A DNA stretch of 64,000 nucleotides from Pseudomonas sp. MF4836 (lineage in GTDB: Bacteria; Pseudomonadota; Gammaproteobacteria; Pseudomonadales; Pseudomonadaceae), in NCBI RefSeq assembly GCF_002018875.1, contig NZ_MVOL01000011.1:1-64000 (forward strand), read 5' to 3'. Within the stretch, counting starts at the first letter, position 1. Each line of letters begins with the position of its first letter. The position numbers and the translations under genes were made by a program. The notes beneath the pieces were generated by a model. The model ran no database searches. It saw nothing but the letters and a program-made list of their open reading frames with translations, and was not told the origin of the DNA. This document shows, in pieces, positions 33,177 to 41,842 of the stretch.

Positions 33177-34525
33177 GGCTTGTACCCTCTTTTAACTGCC
33201 TCGCGCACTGTGTTGTCGTCTTGCTCATTTTTTTCAAGCTTGTGCATTTCAGAAAGGTTTTTACCTCCTACGATTTTACTCAAATCAAGTGAAACTTCGT
33301 GCATATTTCCGTCTTTTACCTTTTTACCAACGACATTCTTTGAATCATCTGTAATCGACATATCTACACTTGCTTTCTTTGCTTGCTCTTCAAAAGTAGA
33401 GAGATTGCCATTGCTGGCTAACACTACATTTCTAATAGCCTTTTCAATTCTTTGCTCTTCAGTCATTTTCAGCTCTTCGATATACCTCTCCCCTTTTTCT
33501 ACCGTAGCTGTAAGAAAGGTTGCAGAAAACTTTTTATCAACAGTCGAACCTGTGACATGCTGACCATCATCGCTGAACGTAATTTCTAAATTATGTTCAC
33601 TTGCGAGGACTGGTCTTTTGCTATCCAAGAAATCCAAATCACCACCGAAAACCTTCAGCATTCTTAACGTGCGTTGTTCTAATGCTTCTTGTGCAGTTAT
33701 AGTTTTAACACCACCAGTCAGGGGCGGGGCTTGCGAATTCACTGGCTTTGCGTTGTTAGTTGATTCCGCACCAACCTTGACGGGCTCGATTTTAGGCTTT
33801 AACTCATCCATAAGGTATCTGAAATCTTTATCAAGAATGACAATTCTCTTATGATCGATACCTGCAGCATGAAGCGTTTTATAACATGACACGAAATATT
33901 TTTTACGTTCTTCATGGCTTACTAAATCTGAATCTGTTGAAAGCTCAATGCTTTTTTTATTTCCCGTATAATTATGTCTTGCTTCAAAGTCAACAACCTC
34001 TTGAACCCACGGACCATTGATATTTACATAAAATCTAACCCCCCCTGTTCTATTGAGATCGAATTGCGTCCTGTTTCTTTCATCCGCTATCTTAATTTTT
34101 GAGTTAGAAAACTCCATTATAGACATATTGTATTTTTCTAGAATTACCTTCAACTCAGCTAGATAATCTTTTGCCTCAACCATTGAGTTTTCAGGGCTTT
34201 TAGCCAGCTCAGACTCTGGTACGCGCTTTACATTTATACTAGCAATAACTTTGTCACGGAATGCCCCGTCAGTATCAGTCAAATAATCATATTTAGTTTG
34301 ACTATTGCTTCCCATACCAAACGTCTTAGATTCTTCTGCGAAAGCCTTTAATATATCATCGCTATATTGTTCTTGATTTTCAGGCAAATCATTGATGACA
34401 CTAGGTGTAGAATCTGCATCTTGAAAAGACTGAATCACATCTACTGTATTTTCTGAGAATCCCGTGTCTTTTTTTCCGCCAAAAACCTCTTTGAGGTTAT
34501 CTTTAATTTTGTCTATAAACTTCAT
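33173..34525 (-). CDS. Large soluble protein with repeated domain, paralogue of 34618-36075
   Basis: A 450-residue protein. A central alpha/beta part includes AGIDHKRIVILDKDFRYLM. Two C-terminal repeats have the form h-x-h-x-x-S-x-D-x-x-x-V-x-G/S (LEITFSDDGQHVTGS at about 305-320 and VDMSITDDSKNVVGKKV at about 395-411). The same arrangement is found in the next upstream gene. The central part loosely resembles the LPD7-like domain seen in relaxases, which would fit a DNA-transfer role, but this is uncertain. Own element-type promoter. Confidence 0.5.
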   Translation of the reverse strand: MKFIDKIKDNLKEVFGGKKDTGFSENTVDVIQSFQDADSTPSVINDLPENQEQYSDDILKAFAEESKTFGMGSNSQTKYDYLTDTDGAFRDKVIASINVKRVPESELAKSPENSMVEAKDYLAELKVILEKYNMSIMEFSNSKIKIADERNRTQFDLNRTGGVRFYVNINGPWVQEVVDFEARHNYTGNKKSIELSTDSDLVSHEERKKYFVSCYKTLHAAGIDHKRIVILDKDFRYLMDELKPKIEPVKVGAESTNNAKPVNSQAPPLTGGVKTITAQEALEQRTLRMLKVFGGDLDFLDSKRPVLASEHNLEITFSDDGQHVTGSTVDKKFSATFLTATVEKGERYIEELKMTEEQRIEKAIRNVVLASNGNLSTFEEQAKKASVDMSITDDSKNVVGKKVKDGNMHEVSLDLSKIVGGKNLSEMHKLEKNEQDDNTVREAVKRGYKP

Positions 34526-34550
34526 TTTAGATTTGTTTGTTATTGCTTTA

Positions 34551-34562
34551 ATTATACCATTT
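34551..34562 (-). promoter_or_regulatory. Element-type promoter
   Basis: The minus strand reads AAATGGTATAAT, with the leader ATAACAAACAAATCTAAA before the ATG at 34525. Confidence 0.8.
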
Positions 34563-34582
34563 CGCAGTCATCAAATTATGCG

Positions 34583-34608
34583 CAAAAAAAAAGAACCCGC
34601 AGGTTCTC
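34583..34608 (-). terminator. Terminator
   Basis: The stem AGAACC/GGTTCT with a long T run on the minus strand, ending the 34618-36075 gene. Confidence 0.75.
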
Positions 34609-34617
34609 TTATTCTTT

Positions 34618-36075
34618 TTACATCGAAGGTTTGTTTCTTCGACTTGTTTGCCTCTCTTCCACATCCACAGGTTTTGGCTCAAACAAAGCATCCGCATTTG
34701 CTGCTTTGGCTGCATTGCTTGGCTTTATTTCTTTAAACTGATTATCTGCGCTCGAAATATTATTCAGTGCGTTGAACAACCCCGCCCCTAATTTTGAAGT
34801 CCCAACCACGATGCTACTTAGAGGAAATGTTTCCCTCTCTTTTGTATTACCATTTACTTTCGAAACAACCACGTCTTGGTAATCATCTGAAAATGACAAA
34901 TCAATCCCATTTTTCATTAAATTCGTTTTTTGCTTAACAAAATTTTCGAGGTTCATACCTGATCTTATGATTGCCAACTGACCTTGACCTTCAAGCGAAT
35001 TGAAGACCCTTCTGTATTCTTCAGCATCAGGCATCTTTGAAGTATCAAATTGAAAATTTCGATCTGGAATGCTCGCATCACCCCCAATTTTTGTGACATT
35101 AAAGGTACTGCCATCTTGTGATATTTTAATCTTTAGCCCTTCTGTTTTATCTAATTCTACCCCTCTATTTATCATATCCAATATAGAATCTCCCCTCCTA
35201 AATAACCCTTCGCCCAAAAAGATCTCTTCAATTCTATCTTTCACTACATCGGCGCTCTGCTTCGCAGGAACTTCTTCTTTTGGTTGAGCGACCTTTTGAG
35301 AGGATTCAGCCACTGGTGCAGCAGGTTCAACTGGCTTTTCAACAGGCTTGTTTTGACTCACGACATTAACACCAGCTACAGCGGGCTCTTCTGGATTAGC
35401 TGCTTGTGCGTCTGTTTTGTACTTCTCAAGAATAGAGTTGAATTGCTCGTTTTTTAAAATAATACGGTCGAGGCTAACGCCAGACTCTATCAATGTGCCA
35501 ATAGTGTTCTTAATGAATTCCTCTTGCGCAGCAATTGCTTGTGGAGTCTTTTTAGAATCATCTACCCACACCTCAAGCACGGTGTCAGGCTGATGAAACT
35601 TAAATGGGGCTACTGCTCTCACTATGTCTTGGTTCATTTGGCAATTCAAATCGCCCTCATTGAAACGTATATCCCCACTATGCTTAACACTCACATCAAT
35701 AGCGCGTTCTTGCCCAACTTTGATGAAGAAAAGGTCTACGGCGTCATGGATGTCGTCTTTCTTCTGCATTACTTTTCTGTCGTATTTTTTACCTATTTTC
35801 AGCAAAGCTGAAATAAACTCATCCACTGGAAGCTGCTCTTCTTCCTCTTCATTTGAAAGCTTCGTCAAAGGTAAGGCGCGTTTAACATTCACCCCCCCGC
35901 TGATAATTCCTTGTTGTTCAATGTTAGGCGCTGGATCTGGTTCAGGTAGTTTCTTAGCGAAACCTTTCTTGGCAAGCATTGCATCAATATCTTTGACTTG
36001 CTGTTCCTCATCTATTTCGGATGCTTGATTTCTTTTTGCCAGCGCTTGCTTTTCTTCTTCTTTTGTATACTTCAT
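34618..36075 (-). CDS. Large soluble protein with repeated domain, paralogue of 33173-34525
   Basis: A 485-residue protein. The order of parts mirrors its neighbour: a charged N-terminus, an alpha/beta region ending SGVSLDRIILKNEQFNSIL, a Pro/Ala/Glu-rich linker at about 220-265, then repeats KIKISQDGSTFNVTKIG and IDLSFSDDYQDVVVSKV. The shared pattern indicates an old duplication. No signal peptide. Function unknown; repeated small domains suggest a scaffold or DNA-binding protein. Confidence 0.5.
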   Translation of the reverse strand: MKYTKEEEKQALAKRNQASEIDEEQQVKDIDAMLAKKGFAKKLPEPDPAPNIEQQGIISGGVNVKRALPLTKLSNEEEEEQLPVDEFISALLKIGKKYDRKVMQKKDDIHDAVDLFFIKVGQERAIDVSVKHSGDIRFNEGDLNCQMNQDIVRAVAPFKFHQPDTVLEVWVDDSKKTPQAIAAQEEFIKNTIGTLIESGVSLDRIILKNEQFNSILEKYKTDAQAANPEEPAVAGVNVVSQNKPVEKPVEPAAPVAESSQKVAQPKEEVPAKQSADVVKDRIEEIFLGEGLFRRGDSILDMINRGVELDKTEGLKIKISQDGSTFNVTKIGGDASIPDRNFQFDTSKMPDAEEYRRVFNSLEGQGQLAIIRSGMNLENFVKQKTNLMKNGIDLSFSDDYQDVVVSKVNGNTKERETFPLSSIVVGTSKLGAGLFNALNNISSADNQFKEIKPSNAAKAANADALFEPKPVDVEERQTSRRNKPSM

Positions 36076-36100
36076 ATTAGACTTGTTAGTTATATGAACA

Positions 36101-36112
36101 ATTATATCATTT
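36101..36112 (-). promoter_or_regulatory. Element-type promoter variant
   Basis: The minus strand reads AAATGATATAAT, 25 bases before the ATG at 36075, with the leader ATAACTAACAAGTCTAAT. Confidence 0.75.
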
Positions 36113-36213
36113 TCTTTTTGAAAACCACGCCAAAGAAATTGACAATAGGTTTTCCATCAATTATCTTCAGCCAATTCTTTACAAAACTACCAACGCACGC
36201 AAGGAACGAGTGA

Positions 36214-36903
36214 ATGACTGACAAAGCCTCTCAAACTGAATACGAAACCGCAATTACTGCTGATCTCCACGCAGCTCCTGCGAAAGAGCTGGGCGCAAAG
36301 GTTTTGAAGCACATGCTGTCTGTCACGACTTCATCAGCCTTGACTGACATCCACGCTCAAATTGCCACAGCAGCATCATCGGGCGATGACGAAAAGCTGG
36401 TTAAGCTTTTTGAAGAATTGAAAAATCTAAAAGATGCAGAAAAAGCCAACCTCAAGTCTCTGGCAGACTTGAAGAAAAGCACTTCTTTTGAACGCGTTCT
36501 GTTGGCGTTTCAAGACGAATTCAAAGCCTTGGCCTATGAGATTTCCCTCGAGGTCATCAAAGGCACACACGTAGCGTTGAAAAATGCCGGTGGCAAAACT
36601 AAAGGCGCTCGCAAAACTAGCGAGAAAGACCCGACAGGCGAGCCAACATTCCACACAGTGACGCACAATGGTAAGTCTGAAAAGCTGTTCTCTCGCCATG
36701 GCCGTGCTGCTGTGAATCTGAAACAAGACGAAAAAGTATTCACCTTGTTGGGCTTTAAGATCGTCAAGAATGAAGCCGGCAAGGAAATACTCGATCCGGC
36801 AACCATCAAACTTACAGACGGCTCAGAGATTCCAGCTAATCGACCAAACATCGCTAAAGCTATCACTGAGAAAACCGCTTTCGATGGGTACACCATCGCT
36901 TGA
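36214..36903 (+). CDS. Protein of unknown function (229 aa), possibly DNA-binding
   Basis: A helical N-terminal half (about 1-120, coiled-coil-like LVKLFEELKNLKDAEKANL), a basic hinge (GGKTKGARKTSEKDP) and a C-terminal domain with FHTVTHNGKSEKLFSRHG and KVFTLLGFKIVKN. The layout resembles H-NS-like nucleoid proteins (oligomerisation half, linker, DNA-binding end), but no AT-hook-like motif of that family is visible. GC content is higher than the element backbone. Strong terminator downstream. Confidence 0.5.
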   Translation: MTDKASQTEYETAITADLHAAPAKELGAKVLKHMLSVTTSSALTDIHAQIATAASSGDDEKLVKLFEELKNLKDAEKANLKSLADLKKSTSFERVLLAFQDEFKALAYEISLEVIKGTHVALKNAGGKTKGARKTSEKDPTGEPTFHTVTHNGKSEKLFSRHGRAAVNLKQDEKVFTLLGFKIVKNEAGKEILDPATIKLTDGSEIPANRPNIAKAITEKTAFDGYTIA

Positions 36904-36920
36904 TGGTTCCAAGCTGCCAT

Positions 36921-36948
36921 AAAGCCCCGGCCTGTCGGGGCTTTTTTT
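36921..36948 (+). terminator. Terminator
   Basis: The GC-rich hairpin AAAGCCCCG-GCCTGT-CGGGGCTTT with a T run. Confidence 0.9.
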
Positions 36949-37064
36949 CGTCTGCCAGGAAGAACGAGCTGGAAGATATGATCAGGGAGAAGCACCACCA
37001 GAACTGATCAAAAAGTGATCATTCTTTCGTTGCTGGAGTGTCGCCGTTCGGCTACACTTGCTTC

Positions 37065-37373
37065 ATGAACACAATCATCACTACCCATGAATTTGATAAC
37101 TGGCTGAAAGGTCTTAAAGACGTACAGGCACGTCTACGGATCGTTTCTCGGATCTTGAGTGCAGAGGCGGGTAATTTTGGTGACTGTGAGCCGGTGGGCG
37201 AAGGCATCAGCGAAATGAGGATCTTCGTCGGGCCGGGATACCGTGTGTACTACACGCGCCGTGGCGAGGTCGTTTACCTGCTACTGTGTGGCGGCAATAA
37301 GTCATCACAGAAACGAGACATCAAGCTTGCCAAATCCATCCTCAATGAGATCGAGCAAGGAGACGTAAAATGA
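37065..37373 (+). CDS. RelE/HigB-like toxin
   Basis: A 102-residue protein of the phage Gp49-like/HigB addiction-toxin type. The segments FDNWLKGLKDVQARLRI, MRIFVGPGYRVYYTRRG and KSSQKRDIKLAKSI match the usual fold with basic residues for mRNA cleavage on the ribosome. Toxin precedes antitoxin and the reading frames overlap (ATGA), as in HigBA pairs. It would stabilise the mobile element in the host. Confidence 0.85.
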   Translation: MNTIITTHEFDNWLKGLKDVQARLRIVSRILSAEAGNFGDCEPVGEGISEMRIFVGPGYRVYYTRRGEVVYLLLCGGNKSSQKRDIKLAKSILNEIEQGDVK

Positions 37374-37651
37374 GAGAACTCAAAGCATTTGATGCATCCC
37401 AGTACCTCACCAACGAGGACGAGATTGCTCAATTCCTAACCATTTCTTTGGAAGACCCAAACCCTGACGTGTTCCTTCGCGCTCTGCAGGAAGTCGCCAA
37501 GGCTCGTGGCATGAGCCAGCTTGCCAAGGATGCTGGTATCAATCGTGAGAGCCTGTACAAAGCATTGGCACCGGGTGCAAAGCCCCGTTATGACACAGTG
37601 TTGAAGCTTGTGAATGCGCTAGGTGTGAAGCTGACAGCCCAGCACGTTTAG
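37370..37651 (+). CDS. HigA-like antitoxin (XRE-type)
   Basis: A 93-residue partner of the upstream toxin. The N-terminal half would wrap the toxin. The C-terminal helix-turn-helix reads MSQLAKDAGINRESLYKAL, followed by PRYDTVLKLVNALGVKL, typical of addiction-module antidote proteins. It probably represses its own operon. Confidence 0.85.
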   Translation: MRELKAFDASQYLTNEDEIAQFLTISLEDPNPDVFLRALQEVAKARGMSQLAKDAGINRESLYKALAPGAKPRYDTVLKLVNALGVKLTAQHV

Positions 37652-37689
37652 GCCCGATCCCTCCCGGACTGACCGGGAGCAAGAGTAAA

Positions 37690-37716
37690 TACAAAACCTC
37701 CATCTAGGAGGCTTGT
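37690..37716. terminator. Terminator between convergent genes
   Basis: The hairpin GCCTCC-TAGAT-GGAGG followed by TTTTGT on the minus strand; overlaps the end of the 37704 gene. Confidence 0.65.
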
Positions 37717-38024
37717 AATTCAATTTCTTTTAAATATTTTATCTGTTTATGAGTTATTACTGTCTCGCCACGGAAAAGCAATACCTCTTTGTTCTTGAAT
37801 CTTCGAACAGCAACCCCTACTTCTTTGACCAGATCCCAGCTCACCATCGAATCTAGTTTTACATCATAGTAGTCCAAAGAAATTACAGTTTTCCCTGAAT
37901 AGTCTTTGTAAGATAAGCCATATGCACAATAACCGTAATCACGGGCTATATGCCTTAAAGAATCAATCAACCCTTCAAAATGCGTAAGATATTCTTCATC
38001 AGATTTGAATTTAATTTTAGCCAT
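37704..38024 (-). CDS. Small protein of unknown function (106 aa)
   Basis: A 106-residue soluble alpha/beta protein (VISLDYYDVKLDSMVSWDL). The start at 38024 matches the promoter module; a longer frame exists upstream but runs through the promoter. Family unknown. Confidence 0.6.
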   Translation of the reverse strand: MAKIKFKSDEEYLTHFEGLIDSLRHIARDYGYCAYGLSYKDYSGKTVISLDYYDVKLDSMVSWDLVKEVGVAVRRFKNKEVLLFRGETVITHKQIKYLKEIELQAS

Positions 38025-38052
38025 AGTAAATATAGGTTTGTTTATGAGTAAA

Positions 38053-38064
38053 ATTATACCAAAC
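38053..38064 (-). promoter_or_regulatory. Element-type promoter variant
   Basis: The minus strand reads GTTTGGTATAAT; the leader ATAAACAAACC leads to the ATG at 38024 after 28 bases. Confidence 0.75.
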
Positions 38065-38083
38065 CAATTAAGCAAAATTCGCC

Positions 38084-38098
38084 CATAAGGCGAATTAA
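38084..38098 (-). terminator. Terminator
   Basis: A short stem TTCGCC/GGCGAA just downstream of the 38101 gene. Confidence 0.5.
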
Positions 38099-38100
38099 TT

Positions 38101-38832
38101 TTATAATTTAAATCTTGGCCTATCGGGCTTATTTTGCTCAACAGGGGCAGGCTCAGAAAAAACGCCCATCACTCGTTTAGCAAAAGAGTTTTCAAAATCA
38201 GCAAATCTGTTGGGAATAATGAATTCGTTTTTAAAGCCTTTGACGTATGGATTGAGGGCTATCCAGGTATTGGGCATGTCTAGTTCACGCCATTTAGTGA
38301 AATCGTCGCCAGAAAGCTTTTGGAGGTCATCAAGCTTCTTGATAGCAATGCCCTTCTCAGTGATGTTCCTCACCAACTGCGCTTCAGGGTCTTTCAACGT
38401 CATACCCTTCACCTTCTCGTACCACTGCTTGAAGGTGTTATCGAGATCAAGCATAGGCTCACCTTGGCTGACACTGTGATTCCTCAAGGTGACGTAGTTA
38501 TCGACAGTCTTGGTTAAGGCATTGATGGTCATTGGAGCATGGTCTTTCTGTGTATAGACATTGCACATGTCAAAGCCATAGTAGTCTTCTCCATCCTTCT
38601 GAATCACCGTGTTGGTGAAAACAGGGCTACCAAAATTAAGTACGTTCGGGGCTTTCACGCCTTGCGCACGAACCTCTTCTGCAACCAAAGCTGTTAACCA
38701 GCGCGGTAGAAACGCTTCTTCTTTGATTTTCGACATTTTGTAATCAACGTCAGGACTGACGTTGTTGGCGTAATCCAAAGCTTTGATGAAGCTTTGAACC
38801 TGTGCGCGGTATTCTGATTTTAGGTTTTGCAT
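38101..38832 (-). CDS. Protein of unknown function (243 aa)
   Basis: A soluble 243-residue protein, without signal peptide or recognised motif; the C-terminus is Pro-rich (EPAPVEQNKPDRPRFKL). An element-type promoter variant lies upstream and overlaps the 3' end of the SRAP gene. Confidence 0.6.
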   Translation of the reverse strand: MQNLKSEYRAQVQSFIKALDYANNVSPDVDYKMSKIKEEAFLPRWLTALVAEEVRAQGVKAPNVLNFGSPVFTNTVIQKDGEDYYGFDMCNVYTQKDHAPMTINALTKTVDNYVTLRNHSVSQGEPMLDLDNTFKQWYEKVKGMTLKDPEAQLVRNITEKGIAIKKLDDLQKLSGDDFTKWRELDMPNTWIALNPYVKGFKNEFIIPNRFADFENSFAKRVMGVFSEPAPVEQNKPDRPRFKL

Positions 38833-38857
38833 ACATATTTTTATTTGTTATGTGCTG

Positions 38858-38869
38858 ATTCTAGCATTT
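38858..38869 (-). promoter_or_regulatory. Element-type promoter variant
   Basis: The minus strand reads AAATGCTAGAAT, 25 bases before the ATG at 38832, with leader core ATAACAAAT. Confidence 0.6.
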
Positions 38870-39560
38870 AGGTTATCGATTTTATGAGATAAGCCCCTTT
38901 GTTCTTCACGTTTCCCACGTCCTTGCTGACCGGATACCACTCAAAATCTTCTGCAGGTTGCCCAAGATCGCGGGCAATTTCCTTTGCTCTATCCTTCGTC
39001 AGATCAGGAGAAAGCCATTCCCGCGCAAGATCGGGAGAGAGAACCACGGGCCTACGGTCATGCACGTCAACCATGCCCCCAGCAGCATCAGCAGTGATGA
39101 TCAAAAAGCCCGGTGGCTCATCAGGTGACGTACCTGACTCTACCTGGGCAAGTCCAGCGAAGAACATAGACTTGTGGCTCTTCAACCTGATGAAGAAGGG
39201 TTGCTTCTTCTCATCACCCGGTTCTTTGACCCATTCGTACCAGCCGTCAGCCATTACCAAGGCCCGGTGGTCAGGGAACAGGTCCTTGTAGAACCTACCC
39301 TTCGCAATGGTCTCTATGCGTGCGTTGATAGGCTGCACGACCTTGGGCTTCGGCCAAGACATCTCCCTCTTCCAACCCCAATGCACTGGCGAGATCTGCG
39401 GACCGTTAGGCTCGGCATGGATAATTGGCAAATCAGTAGAAGGGGCGATGTTGTATCGCTCAACAGGCGTGGTGTCAGCGCTTGAGAAGAGGTCGCATTG
39501 AGGGTCCAGCTCATGCACATACTCATCAAGACTTCTGAACATCACGAATCGACCACACAT
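38868..39560 (-). CDS. SRAP-domain protein (YedK/HMCES family)
   Basis: A 230-residue protein beginning MCGRF, so that Cys2 becomes the N-terminal catalytic residue. It continues with RYNIAPSTDLPII, WGWKREM, INARIETI, the catalytic glutamate region ADGWYEW, and HDRRPVVL with the active-site histidine. The family forms a covalent thiazolidine link to abasic sites in single-stranded DNA and protects them from breakage. It could shield single-stranded DNA during transfer or repair. Length and all key residues are normal. No LexA box was seen upstream. Confidence 0.92.
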   Translation of the reverse strand: MCGRFVMFRSLDEYVHELDPQCDLFSSADTTPVERYNIAPSTDLPIIHAEPNGPQISPVHWGWKREMSWPKPKVVQPINARIETIAKGRFYKDLFPDHRALVMADGWYEWVKEPGDEKKQPFFIRLKSHKSMFFAGLAQVESGTSPDEPPGFLIITADAAGGMVDVHDRRPVVLSPDLAREWLSPDLTKDRAKEIARDLGQPAEDFEWYPVSKDVGNVKNKGAYLIKSIT

Positions 39561-39646
39561 GGCTTACTCCAACGAATAGCGTATGTACGTGTGAGCGTAG
39601 CGAATCTTGGGAGTTCAGTAAAAAACCGAAAGAGCAGAATCACGCC

Positions 39647-39976
39647 TTACTCTATGAAAAAAGATAAAGTCTTGAATTCATCCTCATACTCCAGCTCATA
39701 TCTTTTAATAGCCACATTCCACTGCCTTATACCATCCGATCTTAAATTAGAAACCTGCCCAAAAACCCAATCAACATAAACATATTCAATAGTATCTACA
39801 TAAATGAAGACACAGGTTTCATCTGTTAAATAGATTTGTACACATTCACTATCTATCACATCAACCCGCGTAACCTTTTTCTCAAATCTTCCATTATCAA
39901 CTATCAATCGAAATTTGTTCTTTTCGACAAACAGGCAAAATTCTTGAAACTTATCTTCAGCAGTTTTAACACTCAT
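39647..39976 (-). CDS. Small protein of unknown function (109 aa)
   Basis: An acidic 109-residue protein of probably beta-rich fold (VTRVDVIDSECVQIYLTDE). AGGT lies upstream of the ATG; no element-type promoter. No family recognised. Confidence 0.55.
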   Translation of the reverse strand: MSVKTAEDKFQEFCLFVEKNKFRLIVDNGRFEKKVTRVDVIDSECVQIYLTDETCVFIYVDTIEYVYVDWVFGQVSNLRSDGIRQWNVAIKRYELEYEDEFKTLSFFIE

Positions 39977-40024
39977 AGTGAATACCTAATTACCACCAGC
40001 CGAATTACTGATGGGCGTTCCTCA

Positions 40025-41026
40025 TCAATTCTTATGCAAGACGTGAAGGTATTCAGTCACGTAAATTTCATTGGCAGCTTCTTTACGTGATTTGAATTTC
40101 TTGTACTGCATTTCTTTTCTTTCGTATGTTCCAAAGCAACTCATCACATCGGCAATCAGCTCAACAGGCATGATGCTTTCGTTTGAATAGCTCATGACCA
40201 GGTATTCAAAATTGGCTGTCTCAACAAGCCGCCTAAACTCACCCTCGACCTTCGGCCTACTAGCCCATGCTGAAACGTTCCGGCCTTCAGGCCGACCGCT
40301 GATCCCATGGATCGTAGGATGCTCGTTCTGCGCAATGGTGTTGAGGACGTGGTAAGCATTGCTGTACTGCATGGACGTGTACGGAGGATCGAGGTACAGA
40401 ACGTCACCACTAACGCGCTGCAACAGCTCGTTAGCGTCTGCCAGGTACACCTCATTGCTTGCCACTGGCTCTTTCAGGTCGAACCCTCTGAACTCAATGG
40501 GTTTAAGCGAAGCAGCAGTGAATTTCTTGAGGAACGATGAGTACAGCCCAGTGGTGTTGCTCACCCTGTCAGCAGCCTCTAGGACAGAGCAGAGGCAGTA
40601 GTAGAACTGCCCATCAGTCAGCTCTCCATTTCCATATAGCTCGTACACCAGAGACACCCCAGCGTCGATCCTCATAGCGTTGGCATTGGTGAAGAAGGTA
40701 CGGCCACCAGCTTCGCTGTAATTCTGAAAAATGAAGCCTTCAACATCATCCATGGCGTGGTTCATGTAGTCGATAATCGGCTGACATTCGTAGACGGTCG
40801 AAGGATCATTGTTCAGCAGGTTTTCCAAGGTCGCATATGAGTAGTACTCCAGATCATTAGCTACGACCTTGAAACGATTTTTGAAGTGATTCGCTACCCG
40901 TCCTGACCCGCTGAATAGGTCACACAGAACAATCTCATTTGATGGCTTTGAGATTGTAGAAACGCATTCATTAACAACAGAATCAATAAAGCCCAATAGC
41001 TTCGTTTTAGACCCAAGGTATTTCAC
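40025..41026 (-). CDS. D12-class (Dam-like) DNA adenine methyltransferase
   Basis: A 333-residue protein with the N-terminal MKYLGSKTKLLGFI motif, the SAM-binding LCDLFSGSGRVANHF and the catalytic DVLYLDPPYTSMQYSNAYH (DPPY). These are in the order of D12-class N6-adenine methylases. It would methylate adenine at an unknown site. No restriction enzyme gene is adjacent, so it may protect the element from host restriction or regulate it. A 24-base sequence upstream is shared with the next gene's upstream region. Confidence 0.88.
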   Translation of the reverse strand: MKYLGSKTKLLGFIDSVVNECVSTISKPSNEIVLCDLFSGSGRVANHFKNRFKVVANDLEYYSYATLENLLNNDPSTVYECQPIIDYMNHAMDDVEGFIFQNYSEAGGRTFFTNANAMRIDAGVSLVYELYGNGELTDGQFYYCLCSVLEAADRVSNTTGLYSSFLKKFTAASLKPIEFRGFDLKEPVASNEVYLADANELLQRVSGDVLYLDPPYTSMQYSNAYHVLNTIAQNEHPTIHGISGRPEGRNVSAWASRPKVEGEFRRLVETANFEYLVMSYSNESIMPVELIADVMSCFGTYERKEMQYKKFKSRKEAANEIYVTEYLHVLHKN

Positions 41027-41065
41027 AAGCGCACAGAGCGGCGCACATCGTCAGAAGTAACGTGT

Positions 41066-41089
41066 GGAAAAGACTTTAACTTTTCTGGT
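41066..41089. repeat. Conserved upstream element, copy 1
   Basis: A 24-base segment starting GGAAAAGACTTTAAC is repeated identically at 41778-41801. It contains AAAAG/CTTTT inverted arms. It lies 40 bases upstream of the methyltransferase start; it could be an operator or promoter shared by the two cargo genes. Confidence 0.8.
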
Positions 41090-41173
41090 ATGCATTGCAG
41101 TATTGTTCAAAACTGCTTTTAGAAACGTGAAAGCGCTTCAGTTAATGCATAAGATGTAAGCAAGTATCAATTG

Positions 41174-41740
41174 TTATGCGGGTTTAAATCGCTGATATAG
41201 ACTTTCATACTCATCAGGTGTGTAGGCTTTAACAAAATGACCCCCACCGACATCTATAAATCCCTGCTCTGCCAAGCTAGGGCGTTCTGAATACCCCCAA
41301 AGCATAAGACCTATATCGTTAATCCATCGTTCTTCATTGAGGCTACACTCACCTTTGTAAGCGCTCACAACCAATGGTTTTACTCGATTCGAAATACGCG
41401 TGAGAATTACTGCACACGAAAGCATTTCACAGCACAACAAATGCGAAATTAAACAACTTTTAAATCTATCCAATAGAATTGGAACAATACGATGAGGTAC
41501 ACCATTCAACGTATCAAATCTAAAAACCAAAACCATGTCAGTTTTATTCGTTATTTCAAAATTAAACGCCTCAGAATCGCAACCCCAAACTTCACGTTCG
41601 GAGTTACCACCTAGTGATGCAATCTTTTCAAAATCAAAATAATACCTACCTCCATCTTCGCTAAAACAAAAATCAATTATTTCATTTAAATCGCCCTTGC
41701 TGCAGTGAATCGCAATCTCATTTCTAAAAATATTAGCCAT
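41174..41740 (-). CDS. Api92-like/DUF1281-like protein
   Basis: A 188-residue protein resembling the ferredoxin-like Api92 family carried by phages and plasmids. It starts NEIAIHCSKGDLNEIIDF, contains FDFEKIASLGGN and REVWGCDSEAFNFEI (the family has an x-x-WG-T/C box), then LVFRFDTLNGVPHRIV. The biochemical role of the family is unknown. It shares its upstream regulatory repeat with the methyltransferase gene. Confidence 0.5.
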   Translation of the reverse strand: MANIFRNEIAIHCSKGDLNEIIDFCFSEDGGRYYFDFEKIASLGGNSEREVWGCDSEAFNFEITNKTDMVLVFRFDTLNGVPHRIVPILLDRFKSCLISHLLCCEMLSCAVILTRISNRVKPLVVSAYKGECSLNEERWINDIGLMLWGYSERPSLAEQGFIDVGGGHFVKAYTPDEYESLYQRFKPA

Positions 41741-41777
41741 TTGGAAATACCGGGTACGCCTCTCAGAATGAGATAGC

Positions 41778-41801
41778 GGAAAAGACTTTAACTTTTCTGG
41801 T
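41778..41801. repeat. Conserved upstream element, copy 2
   Basis: Identical over 24 bases to 41066-41089 and placed at nearly the same distance (38 bases) from the start of the Api92-like gene. Confidence 0.8.
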
Positions 41802-41842
41802 TCGCACTGCTGAAATCAATCAGCGTTTAGAAATGGGCTATT

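Noticed and set aside
40307..40601. Rightward frames inside the adenine methylase gene
   Set aside because: Shadows of a gene with all D12 methylase motifs.
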